NCBI GenBank assembly: GCA_039720395.1
Contig: CM077834.1
Span: 372,001-436,000, forward strand
DNA from: Liquidambar formosana
Taxonomy: Eukaryota; Streptophyta; Magnoliopsida; Saxifragales; Altingiaceae
DNA: 64,000 nt
Direction of reading: 5' to 3'
How positions within the stretch are numbered: the first letter of the stretch is position 1; every line of letters begins with the position of its first letter. The notes beneath the pieces are model-generated. The model saw nothing but the letters and a program-made list of their open reading frames with translations, had not been told where the DNA came from and did no database searches. Positions 10,737 to 22,995 of this stretch are shown piece after piece. A program made the translations under genes and the position numbers.

Positions 10737-12924
10737 TCAGCAAATCTCCATTAACTCTCTAGGAATACCTTCTTCTCCCCAAACCAACGGTCCTCCTAGT
10801 GACGAAGGAATAGGGGGTGACGAAGGAACAGGGCTTCTTCAGATCACGAATAGGGCTCTCCAAATCCAAGTCAGTTCTACCAGTTTCTCTTTCTTCTTCT
10901 TTGTCTTTTGCAATTTTGAGTTAGGGTTTCCATCCTCACCAGCATAATGGTTATATATATATATAGATTTTGATAAAGCACAACCTGCGTTGCCCCAAAT
11001 AGAACTGCAATAAAGGGGGAGACAGATATATAGATAGCTTTTGTTTAATAAATACAACTCTTCTTATGCATTTCAATCATATTCTATGGATTCTACTAAA
11101 AAATAGGTAAAAATCTCTCTTCTTTGCGAATAATTTTTTATTCTGGCTTTATCTCAGCGAACAGATCAAATACTGAATCCGTTTATTTTTCTGATATCCT
11201 GTCAGATTGGAATATGTGTGTATCTATATATATATATATAGATATATATAGATGCGCTAAATTTTCTGAATTTTTATTTAAATACCTACCTGTTCTTACC
11301 CATTTTTGGCTTGCCTCGCACTCAAATCTCAAATCCCTCTGTATATATATGTAGAAGGGTGGATGCACTAAATTTTCTGAATTTTTTAATTTGTTGGATG
11401 CACTAAATTTTCTGAATTTTTTAATTTGTTCGATTATTATATCTCTAATGTTGGTACTTTCATTCTTTTTTGTTCGATTATTAAGTTCTTTTTGTTCAAT
11501 AGTCTACATTCTGTTCATGTGAAGGGATGAGCATGTGAAAACTATAGTTTTGGCCTGAACTTGGTTCACCTGATGGTCACATGAAGATAGATAGGAAGCA
11601 GCAGCTGAGATGCCACGGATCACTCTATTGCTTCTTTAGGTGTAATAGGAAGAAGACACGGATCACTCTATTGCTTCTTATAAAAGCCACTATATCACCA
11701 ACAACTCAAAACCAATCACCAAAATGTTTGAAAAAGTATACTCTGTATAATATTTCTCTGAAATTTAATTGATTAAGGAGAGAGCACCTAAATAGGAGAG
11801 AGCACCTAAATAGGGGAGAAGCCCAAAAATAGGGAAAGGACAAACTTAAGGGTATACACACTTGGGATTTGGACAATGCTATTTTTTATACAAGGACATC
11901 CCTCTTGAAGAAGGCATTGAATAGTCAAGGTAACTTGTTTTGTACCAAGCAATTATTGGGTATGTATTAGGTATCTACACTTGTGAATACACCCGTTCAA
12001 GAGGGGTGCCCATTTATTAAAATCAGTATTTCTCATATCAGTGGTCTTTTAGTTCTATACAATTACATATACATGATGCTTTATTCCAACATTGGATACG
12101 AGTGAAATCATTGAAAACAAAAAATTGAATACCTTTCAGACATTGATGTGCTAGCTTTATTCCAACAGTTGTAAGGTAAAACAAGCCATTTGCTAAATAG
12201 TAAGCCAACCCATACATGCCAATAAGACAGTGATGGTGTAAACTTAAAATGGAATATAGAAGTATGTAACCATCAAGATTTTTTCCTCTGCCCACCCCTT
12301 TATTTCTAGATGCCTCGATAAATGTCTAAAGAGAGTTACTTCCAAAACAGTCATCCTTCTAAATAAAGAAACCTACAATCAAACCCTTTTTGTTTTGTTT
12401 GATCAGGAAGCGTAGAATTATACTACAGTTAACTAAAAATAACTTAGTGTATCAACATGTATTATTTTTCCATGCTATTTATTGGCTATGTATAGGCTAA
12501 TACAAGTGTCATATTATACATACCCCTCAATACTGAATTATAATTAGAAAAACACGGCTCTTAGAAGTTACTGAAGAACCAATGAAAATCTACTCCAATT
12601 CACCTAATACCAAACAAATGTAAAAACACCCAAGAAAATTGTACATAGAGCTTTGACCAATATGTTTGTCCACCTGCTTGCCTAACAGGAGGGATTGTAG
12701 CCTAGCACACTGTAAAACATTAACAACAGAAGCCAATAACATGGGGAGCCTGAAATCCACCTGGTTGCAACCATATTCTCAATTATTTTAGGATTGAAAT
12801 GGCCTCATGAAAGATTTAAAATTTCCAAATTTGTCAAACTAAAGAATCATCATTGAACAAATTCCTATTTATAAACTTTTAAGTACTTCAATAGAAACCT
12901 TATATTTTTAAAACCCATAGAAAC

Positions 12925-13014
12925 CAGGGGTGTTAATGGTTTGGTTTGGTTCGGTTTTAGGGGAGATTTCAAATGGTGTTGGTTCGGTTTTAACCAAAAC
13001 CATTAACACCCCTA
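12925..13014. mobile_element. 90-bp hAT MITE nested in the CACTA element
   Basis: Ends (C/T)AGGGGTGTTAATGG... and ...CCATTAACACCCCTA, with a perfect 8-bp target duplication ATAGAAAC (12917-12924 and 13015-13022). The left subterminal GGTTCGGTTTTAGGG stretch matches the 691-bp element at 2885-3575, so this looks like a deletion derivative of that family. It inserted after the CACTA element was in place or travelled within it. Confidence 0.85.
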
Positions 13015-13574
13015 ATAGAAACAATATTTTATGAGTGTCCAGGGCGGTGAGTTCAGTAATATTACTCAACATCTCAAACCCCTGAACATTGTGGAAGATT
13101 CAGTACCATCAAGGGTTAGTTCATCCATTTTATAACGATGGGATGAATAAAGAACTATGAAGAATTGGGCATCTTTCCCCAACTGAAATTTTCTCCATCT
13201 TCAACTTCTATAGTGAAATTTGTACCATCATTATTTGTTGTCTTTTATTGTGACCTAATCAATAGCAAAACAGTCCACCAAATGTTACCAAATTATCTTA
13301 TTTCGATGGATTTCCTTCCATCCATTGACACTAAAAACGGTTGAAAAATAAGGGGTGACAAAAGTTTTATACTGTAAAATTGTGAATTTTTCTCCTTCAT
13401 ATAATTTGTAGGTATTATTGCCCACAATTAGGGGTGGAGGCAATAGAGGTTGAGAGGCATTATTGCCCATAATTAGGGGCAGAGGCAGTAGAGGTTGAGA
13501 GAAGAAGATGGGGGGTGGTTGTTGATCAACTCATCGACTGGCCGACCTCAATTTTTAATTACATATTATAACAA

Positions 13575-13576
<2 letters not shown>

Positions 13577-13637
<61 letters not shown>

Positions 13638-13658
13638 TTATTTATTTATTTATTTATA
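13577..13658. repeat. (TA)n then (TTTA)n microsatellite
   Basis: About 28 TA units (13577-13633) followed directly by TTTA units. Likely length-variable. Confidence 0.95.
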
Positions 13659-14230
13659 TTAATCATAGATTTGGCTTTTCTCATTTATTTATTTTTATTT
13701 GTTTTATTTTTATTTTTTGGTTTTGCCTGGCCTAAAAGTACTTCAAAATAAGAAAAAGAATGAAGCATTCATTTTCTTGAGGATACAACAATAAGAAACT
13801 AATACTGTTTTTTACACCTATTACCAGCACAAAAAATCCGGAGAAATGCATGACATTTCAATAATGCACTTTCCAATTTATTGCATAATGAATCCTACCT
13901 CTGCTATCAACTTCTATCTTGGTGGCCATGTCACCGCAATAGAATTTTGAACATTTTGTTTAACGCACGATTTTATTCATCAGAATTTGAAAATTATGAC
14001 GGCACGATTCTTCCTAAGAGAATCCCATCTTTGTTCTTTTTTTTTTCTCCTCAGTTTTTGACATGGAAACTTAGCACTCCCATAAACACAGTCACATCAT
14101 ACTAAACTACAAAAACATGCATTTACATTGTATGATTTGTATTATGTTTCTTGTATCTGGGTTGGGATACATCTAATGTAGTGCATGTATTAAACAATAT
14201 ATATGATTAACTTGTGATAGGACTGTGGAG

Positions 14231-17200
14231 ATGGATAAGAGTTGGATACAACTCAATGATAGATTTTGCCTTGAATATATCCAAGGTGTTAAAACCTTCA
14301 TGGATTTGGCACGTGACTATGTGGATAGAGCCAATAGGATGCGATGCCCATGTTCCAAATGCAAAAACGTGTTATATGAGAACATAGATCTTGTGGAAGA
14401 TCACTTATTCGAGAATGGAATGTACCGGGATTATACTCAATGGGTACATCACGGTGAGGATATCGAGATGATAATTGATGATGATGATGATGATGACGAC
14501 GATGAGGGCATAACAAATAATGATGGGGATAATGTTGAAGAGGTGCAAGAAATTCTAGAAGACATATATGCGGGAACTTTCATGGATACCTATGTGGAAG
14601 AATCTTCTAATAGCCATGATCCTCATTGTTCAAAAGGGGAAGAAGATAAATTTGTTAGATTATTGAGGGATGCACAACGCGAACTATATCCGAGCTGTAC
14701 AAAGTTTTCATTGTTATCATTTCTTGTGAAGTTCCTTCATATAAAGACAATTAATAATTGGAGCAACAAATCATTTGAAATGATGCTTGACCTGTTAAAG
14801 GAAGCACTCCCTCCTGGTGAGACATTACCAAAGTCTTATTATGAGGCCAAAAAGATCATGCGGGACTTGGGACTTGGCTACGAGGTAATACATGCATGTA
14901 TGCATGATTGTGTATTGTTTTGGAAAGAGCATGAAGATAAAGAAGCATGTCCCAAATGTGGCGAGTCTAGATGGAAAGCTGTTGAAGGTAAACGTAAAAA
15001 GATTCCTAAAAAAGTCTTGCGTTATTTTCCACTAAAACCGAGGCTGCAGAGGCTATTCATGTCAAAGAAGACAGCTACATATATGAGGTGGCACAAAGAA
15101 AAACGTTTGGTTGAGGAAAATGTTCTTCGCCATCCAGCTGACTCTCAAGCATGGGTGGAATTTGACAAGGAGCATGAGTGGTTTGCCCAAGAACCTCGTA
15201 ATGTCCGACTTGGGTTAGCAACCGATGGTTTTAATCCATTCGGTAACATGAGTAACTCTTACAGCATGTGGCCTGTTGTAGTTGTGCCTTATAATTTGCC
15301 ACCTTGGAAGTGTATGAAAGAGCCTTTTTTTATGATGTCATTGCTTATACCAGGACCGAAGTCTCCAGGAAATGATATCGATGTGTATCTACGGCCATTA
15401 ATAGATGAGTTGAAAGAGTTGTGGGAAAATGGTGTACAGACATATGATGCCTCAATTGAGGAGAATTTTCAGATGCATGCAGCCGTCTTATGGACTATAA
15501 ATGACTTTCCTGCGTATGGAAACTTATCTGGGTGGAGCACAAAAGGTTTTTTGGCATGTCCCACTTGCAATAAGGATACATGTTCTCAATCATTACATAG
15601 TAAGATAGGTTACCTATGCCATCGACGTTATCTGCCACCTGATCATAGTTAGCGGAAAAAAACTACAATGTTTAATAATAAACAAGAGCATAGGTTACAA
15701 CCGAAGGATTTATCTGGGGATGATGTGTTAGAACAACTGAAAAATCTTGAAGATGTGACATTTGGGAAGCCACCAGGTAAGAAGAAGAAAAAGCGTACTG
15801 AGTTGGAGTTGAATTGGACAAAAAAGAGTATTTTCTTTGAGTTGCCATACTGGAGAACACTAAAGTTGCGACATAATCTAGATGTCATGCACATTGAAAA
15901 GAATATATGTGATAATGTGTTAGGAACATTAATGAACATAGATGGAAAAACAAAGGATACATTGAAGGCTCGCATTGATTTGGAGAAATTGGGTATAAAA
16001 AAGGAATTACACCTAAAATGGACTGGCACAAAGTATGAGATGCCACATGCATGTTATACATTATCAGCAAATGAAAGAAAGGACTTATGTGAATGGTTGA
16101 AGTTGGTAAAGTTTCCGGATGGTTATGCATCAAACATTTCTCGATGTGTGAACAGCACAAATAAGATATCTGGAATGAAAAGCCATGATTGCCACGTCTT
16201 TTTGCAACGGTTACTCCCAATAGCAATACGTGCATGTTTGCGAAAGGATGTGTCTGCTGCATTAGTTGACTTGAGTTTCTTCTTTAAGGAATTATGTTGC
16301 AAAACATTGAGATTGGAGGTTTTAGAGCGATTGCAAAAAGAGATTGTGTTAGTACTTTGTAAGCTTGAAAGTATATACCCACCAGCATTCTTTGATGTTA
16401 TGGTCCACTTAGCAGTTCACTTACCATCTGAGGCGAAACTTGGTGGACCAGTGCAATATCGCTGGATGTACCCAATTGAAAGGTTGCTGCTTGTTCACTA
16501 TTCAATCATTGTGCAATTGTAAAGTTTATTTATTTTGAAATTTTTCTAAAATGTATTTATTTTATTGGGGTATATTGACAGATTCTTACGCACTCTTAAG
16601 TGTTATGTACGAAATCCAGCACGTCCAAAGGGTTCAATTGCGGAAGGGTACATTAACAATGAGTGTTTGACATTCTGCTCCATGTATCTCCGTGGGGTTG
16701 AGACAAAATTCAACCGGGAAGAACGAAATTATGATGGAGGCCAAGGGCAGCACAGTGGAGGGTTGTCTGTTTTTTCACAAAATGTTAATCCATTAGGAGC
16801 TCGAATCTATGAAATGTCAAATCCAACGGATCTAAGAAAGGCTCGGTGGTATGTGCTTCATAATTGCAATGAAATAGACATCTACTTAGAGTAAGTAATC
16901 TTTATGATAGTCTGTTGTCTGTGCATTCGATTTGTAATTGAGTTGTATTGATACATACTTCAAATATATATAGTGAACACATGGAAGAGATCAAGAGACA
17001 AAGTATGATAAATCTAGATAAGAGGCACCAAGATGAATTTCCTAAGTGGTTTGAACAACGTGTAAGTGTAAATTATAACTATTTATGTATAGTTAAAAGT
17101 AGGGATTTTTGTAATTATTTTATTGTCATGTATTCACTTATTCACTTTTTTTTTTTTTTTTTAATAGATGAAATTATTGCGTAGTCAAAATTCAATTGAA

Positions 17201-17977
17201 GCAACAGATCAATTATACTCCCTAGCATGTGGTCCTGATCCACGAATCACACGATATAGTGGATGCATTGTTAATGGTTTCAGGTTTCACACCGAAAAGT
17301 ATGGCGAACATCATAGAACTCAAAATAGTGGTGTGGTTGTTAAAGGGGAACATCAATCGGAGGAGGAAGTTGACTTCTATGGTGTCTTAACTGATGTTAT
17401 TATGTTAAGTTATTGTGGGGGCAATCGGGTTTTCCTTTTTAAGTGTGATTGGTGGGATATTGGTAATAAAAAAATGGGAATACATCAAGATGACCATTTC
17501 ACTAGTGTTAATACAGCTCGTAAATGGTATGGGGATGATCCTTTTGTGCTAGCATCTCAAGTTAAGCAAGTTTTTTATATTAATGACCCCAAATTCGATG
17601 GTGCATGGAAAGTCGTGCAGAAGACACAACCAAGGAACTTGTATGATGTTCCAGAGATGGTAGAGGAAGAAAAAGAAGAAGATGAATTTGAAGAGTTAAT
17701 GGGTAATGATGTTGCATATCAGTTACATGAAACTAATGAGATTAATGGGAGAGTTGAATATGATGATAGAAATGTGGACTTGTTGCATAGGGACGATGTA
17801 GCCCCAACATATATTGATGCCACAATCGTAGAAAAAAATAGGAGATCGCATGATAGTGGAAATGACCATTGCATTAGTGATGATGAAACGGATGAAGATG
17901 ATACAATATTCAATTATGATACTGATGAAGAAGGAGTTATGAGTAATGACATAGATAGTGACACAGATGAGATATAG
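14231..17977 (+). CDS. TNP2-like CACTA transposase, one in-frame UAG
   Basis: Four exons, 14231-16482, 16582-16890, 16974-17061 and 17168-17977, join in frame to give about 1152 residues. Domains in order: an N-terminal transposase-associated domain (residues 1-75, with CPCSKCKN), an Asp-rich linker (about 83-95), the Transposase_tnp2 domain (about 190-475, with GLATDGFNPFG and NDFPAYGNLSGWSTKG), a DUF4218-like region (about 600-800), a DUF4216-like region (about 935-1015, with YGVLTDVIMLSYCGGNRVFLFKCDWW), and an acidic tail. The start is the ATG at 14231. One TAG at 15650-15652 stands where the family has Trp; the frame continues past it with no other damage. TNP2 proteins cut at the transposon ends. 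Confidence 0.88.
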
Positions 17978-18113
17978 TTGATTTTATATTCGGTTATCCT
18001 TATGTAAGGTAATTCAGTTATTGTGTATGATTTTTTATATGAAATCATCTTCAAATGCATATATAGTTTTTATATGTAATATTAGCATTTTGTATGTTGT
18101 AGGATTTTGATAC

Positions 18114-21100
18114 ATGGCACCTGGGGATCGATCACGAAAGCGCAAAGCTCTACCTCCAGGGCATTCGACATCTCAGACAAATTCTAGTAGCGTCAATGCT
18201 AGTAAGATACTAACATTTATTAGTGCTTTATTGATTTTTCTTTCTAGTTTAATGACTTCAACTCACCAATGTTGATATAATTCTTACATATATGCTTCCA
18301 TTTGAATATGATTTTTTGGCACAATACTAAAATGCATGTGACAATGAAAATTCAATGACATATCTTAGTTTTATTTTAAAATTGTCAAAATTAATATTTT
18401 AGCTTCCATAAATCTTGTTGGTGTCACTTTTTTTAGAACCATAATTTGTATTGTAAATAGATGGATAATAACAATGCTAAATCTTATTACTGTTTGATTG
18501 CCAAGTTATGATATTCACAAAAAAAAAAAAAAAAAAAAAAAAAACCCTAAGAAGATTAGAGTTGTACATCAAAGTTAGCTATATCTTCTTAATAGTATTT
18601 CTGCATCTACAATTTCATTGTATGTCATATGTATCATATTTAAAACCATTACACCACAATCCATATTGTGTAATTTTCACTAGTATATGGCATTTATGAT
18701 CTTATCAATTTTAGTGTCATCTTTAATTTGGAGAAGACCCAAAACTAAGTCATCTTTTCTATACTAAACTGTTTGGTAACTTGAATTCATGACGTTTAAA
18801 TGATAATCTTGTTTTAGCAGATTCATCTAATTCTTCTAAAAAAGGGCGTGGTCCGTCGACAAATGCTGCACTTGACAAGGCCACTAGTGGTGGCCGTAAA
18901 GTATTTCTTGATATCCCTGATAATAAAGTCAAACCCGTTGGACAATGGGCAAGTTCCTTTGCAACAGAGGTTGGCATTATTTGTCGTACTTGGGCGAATC
19001 CGTCTATGGAAAAATGGGGAGACATATCAACCGAGGACAAAGATTTCATGTGCAAAAAGATTTTGGTAAGTAAACAAATTTTAGATTTAGAATGATTATC
19101 AGACTATTGGACTCACCATTGGACAAATTAGTTAGACCAATTAATGATTGAAATACATGACATGGGGTTGTGGGGGTGAAAATTTTTGCTATGCTACTTT
19201 TTATATTATTGAGTTTATTCGAATGCATCAAACAATTTTAAACTATGTCTATTTGTTGTTACAAAAATAGAATTTTGGTGTCTTATTATGGTTGATATGA
19301 ACATCCGCTCAACTATTTTGCTAAGTTGAGTTGCATATGTCTTATAATGGATAGGAAACACAAAGGCATAGATTTAAATATCAAACACTGTTTTCCTTAT
19401 TAAATTTTGCTTTGTTTTTTAGAAATCAATTTTTTTGGTTTTAACTTGTATTTCATAATTGTTTAGTTTTTACAATACTAATACAAATGGATCAAGGAAT
19501 TTTTGATTTTTTTTAATCTGAAAAATCTATTTACATCTAATTTAAAGAATAAATTAACAACTTAATGCGTAGAATATGCTTCTATGGAATGATGATGAAT
19601 AGTGAAATTTGTAACCTTTTATTGGTAGAATGTCGAAGAAATGTGAAGGAGCAAGGAATTCTTGGTTTTTTTATGCATCAAATATGAATTGTTAGATACG
19701 TTATTGAGTTCATTTTGAATTGGCTTGTTTGATTTAGCTAGTTTAATTCTACATACCATGTTCCAAAATTGGAGCGTGAAATAAATATCTAAGAAAGGCT
19801 CGTTGGTTTTTCTAGATTGGATTCTTGTATGTGATTGAGGAATTGTTCTATATTTTAACTTTTGAGGCTTGTGTTATCTAAACATTGTATATTATGCTAA
19901 TTTTTTAGGACAAGTTTGACATTGACATGAGTCGTCCAAATGTGAAACTGTGTCTTGAGGAGGCATTCATGAGTCGGTATAGGGATTGGCGAGCTGATCT
20001 ACATAAATACTACAAAGATAATCTCCCACATGCAAAGGAAAAACCCCCAAAAAACATGGCGCAAGACATTTGGGATCGTCTTTGCGACCGTTTCAGCTCA
20101 GAAAAGTTCCAGGTTTTGAATGATACATACAATTATTAATGATAGTTTTAGTTTTCTCTACAAAAATTTACCATTGTTGCATTATGATAATTATATCTTA
20201 TTATTCGATGTAAAAAACAATTTTGTAAAGTTTGAATTGATATGTTTTTTACATTATGTTGTATTATGTTAATTACAATGTAGAATAGAAGCACTACGAA
20301 CGCAAAGAACAGATCGCAACTCAAGGTTAATCACATTTCGGGTTCGAAGTCATTTATTAATCGTCGTCATGAGCTGGTGTGTATTTGTAAATATTCTCAT
20401 ATATATGTATTTTTAATTCGTAAAGTGAAATTCTATATTTTACATTCCTATTATTGTTGAAATTAATAATTGCAGCGTGATCCCCATACTAAAGTAGAGC
20501 CAGACAGAATAGAGTTCTACAGATTAACCCATTATTCGAGTGACACAAAATCTTGGATCAGTTCAGAAGCTGAGCGACTATATGTAAGCCAGATTGTAGA
20601 TTATGAATATTTAATGTTAATTATTTTTTATGTCTGTACTGACTATATATGTCTTTTTTCTTATATTTCTTTGTAAAATTAGAATGAGATGATTGCATTG
20701 AGGGCACAACATGATTCAGATAGCGATAACCTAATGACTACAGATGAGATTTGTGAACAAGTTCTCGGGACGAAATCAGGGTATATTCGTGGTCTCGGGC
20801 ATGGTGAGAAGCCTGACCCATCATCCAAGTCAGGGCAAAATACTCGATTACAGTTAGAAAAGGCTTTGCGGGAGGTTGAGGAGACTAGGAGGAATGCTGA
20901 GATAGATAGACAAGAAGCTGCAGAGACAAGGCAACATCTTGAGCAAGAGGTTGAGACAAATAGGCGCGAAGCTGCAGAGACAAGGAAGCATCTTGAGCAA
21001 GAGATTGAGACAAATAGGCGGAAAGCTGAGGAGGATCAGCAGCGGTTTAATGTGCAGGAGGCTAAGATACAAGAGATGACAATGAAGCAAATTGAGATGG

Positions 21101-21153
21101 AAACCTTGTTGAAGACCTTGGTGTCACACGTACAGCTTCCTCCTAAATGGTAA
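18114..21153 (+). CDS. CACTA second gene, Transposase_24 (Ptta/En/Spm) type with coiled coil
   Basis: Six exons (18114-18201, 18821-19065, 19909-20112, 20284-20376, 20476-20583, 20683-21153) give about 402 residues with every junction in frame. It starts with a basic, Ser-rich tail (residues 1-50). The conserved core is at about 60-240: WASSFATEVGIICRTW, then DKFDIDM, and RDPHTKVEPDRIEFYRLTH. The C-terminus is a charged coiled coil holding 18-residue tandem repeats (EAAETRQHLEQE type, from 20914). Plant CACTA elements pair such a protein with TNP2; by analogy with TNPA it would bind the subterminal repeats. No stop or frameshift seen. It begins 136 bp after TNP2, so one primary transcript with alternative splicing is possible. 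Confidence 0.82.
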
Positions 21154-21999
21154 GTTATACCTCATATTTACATTCAGTAGTACTAAGTGAATTACTAACT
21201 TGTAAGTTTAAAACTTACAAATATTAGTCAAAATGCCTTAAAATTATACCATCATCTTGATTGTGTCAAAACAAATTTGTATGAACAAAATAGAATCCAA
21301 CATGAACTTGCGATTTAACAAACATGTAAAAAGTTTAAAATTTAGAAATTTAGGTTTACAAATACAAGTGAACTTTTGTACTTGGTGTTTTTCATTTACG
21401 TGTCTTGTTGCTAGGTTGGGTTTATCTTGTTTCAGTTGTACTTGATTGTGGTCCTAAGATGTAGTTTTCACTAAAGAGTTTCAAACATATTGTATGACTT
21501 ATTTTATACACAATTTTAAATTCCGAATATATTAATATTTGTTTTGTTTTGTTTTATTTTGCAGATTTGAAACATATGAGGCTAATTGCACGCGTATGTT
21601 AGCTTAGCAATTGAAGATTTTTTTTCCATTTTGCTTAGTCTTTTAGAGTATTTAGTTTGTGTTTTTATTAACAACGCACCTTTTAAACATTTTTTTAAGG
21701 AATTTGGAATTAATATTGTATCGAGACTATGCTTAATCTAATTATTTGGATGGTGCAAATTATTATTTGTAATTAGGTTATATAAGTATTTGCAATCAAG
21801 TTATGATTTATAACTATGTTATATAAGAATTGACAATCAATTATTTCATCCCTAGTAGGATCTCTTCATTGGGGGTGGAATGTAATTGGCATAAAAATAA
21901 TTTTATTGCCAAAAATAATATTTTTTTGGAAAGCCATTTTAATGAAAACTATTTCGTAGCTAATAGAATCCTAATTTGGTGGAACAATATTTGCATAAA
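21154..21999 (+). other. CACTA 3' non-coding region
   Basis: AT-rich sequence after the second gene. A possible 3' splice acceptor (TTTTGCAG near 21556-21563) could lead to a short 3' untranslated exon. Nothing coding is recognised. Confidence 0.4.
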
Positions 22000-22964
22000 A
22001 ATTTATTTCAATGCAAATCGTTTTTAAAGGCTATTTGCGACGAATTTATTTTCTAACTAATAGGATCCCTATTTGGTGACTAATAGCGGTAACGAAATAG
22101 TTTTGTCGTGAAAAATGTTTGAACTCTTTTATCGACGAAAGTAATTCGTAGACAATATTTATGTTTTGCCAACAAAATCGTTTTGTCGCCAATTGATGTT
22201 TTTATGTTAACCATTTTAGTTTTTATCGACAAAAGTAATTCGTAGACAATATTATTATTTTATCAACAAAATAGTTTTGTCGCCAATTGATGTTTTTATG
22301 TTACCCATTTTACTTTTCAGCGGCAAATATTATTCACTTTGGCAACGATTTTTTTTGTCGGTAACGATTGATTATGGGTGACAAAATAGCAAATTGTCGC
22401 TGAATGGGTAGTTTTTGTTAATATTTTTATAGATTTTAGCGACAAAATTCTATGATTGGCGACAAATATAATTGAATTTGGCAACGATTTTTTTTGTCGG
22501 TAAAGATTGATTATGGGCGACAAAATAGCAAATTGTCACTAAATGGGTATTTTTTTGTTAATATTTTTGTAAATATTAGCGACAAAATTTTATGATTGGC
22601 GACAAATATGATTTAATTTCGCAACGATGTCTTTTGTCGGTAATGGTTGATTATTGGTGACGAAATAGAAAATTGTTGCTAAATGGGCATTTTTTTGTTG
22701 AAATTTTTGTAGCTTTTGCGACAAAATTTTGTAATCAGCGACAAATATAATTCACGTTTGCGACAATTGTTTTTTGTCGCAAATGGTTAACTAATTGGCG
22801 GCGAGATACATTTTGTTGCTAATACATTCTCTTTTTGGCAACGAAACTAGCGTTTTGTCGCCAATACTCTTCTGCCACGCTCTTTTAGCCACGACGTGGC
22901 GACAAAATTTTTTTGTCGCTAATATTTTTTGGCGACGATTGGAGTTGCTTTCGCGACAAACTCT
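22000..22964 (+). repeat. right subterminal repeat region of the CACTA element
   Basis: Dense GCGACAAA/TTTGTCGC motifs in both orientations, and irregular direct repeats: ATTGATTATGGG(T/C)GACAAAATAG occurs at about 22370 and 22507, with a weaker version near 22645. The same core motif occurs in the left array, but the 184-bp unit is absent, so the two ends are asymmetric. Confidence 0.8.
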
Positions 22965-22995
22965 TTTGTCGCCAAAAGCCTGATTTGTTGTAGTG
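22965..22995 (-). repeat. right terminal inverted repeat of the CACTA element
   Basis: Reverse complement of the left 31 bp with one mismatch, ending GTTGTAGTG, followed by the target duplicate TCT. Confidence 0.9.

Larger units (their letters stand above)
9141..14230 (+). other. CACTA leader region, no conserved gene
   Basis: Five kilobases between the repeats and the transposase start. It is AT-rich, with a CT-rich, 5'UTR-like patch at 10550-10760, three 28-bp tandem units, a duplicated 34-bp piece near 11361-11430, a 41-bp duplication near 13430-13495, a 90-bp hAT MITE and a TA/TTTA microsatellite. It may hold the transposase promoter and untranslated leader exons (inference). No protein motif is recognised. 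Confidence 0.5.
7143..22995 (+). mobile_element. complete CACTA (En/Spm-type) transposon, 15.85 kb
   Basis: It starts CACTACAACAAATCAGGC and ends with the reverse complement, flanked by the 3-bp target duplication TCT (7140-7142 and 22996-22998). It holds left subterminal 184-bp repeats, a ~5-kb non-coding leader, a TNP2-like transposase gene (14231-17977), a second gene of the Transposase_24 type (18114-21153), and right subterminal repeats. Both genes read left to right. A stop codon in TNP2 probably makes it non-autonomous now, though it could still be mobilised by a related active copy. Confidence 0.93.
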
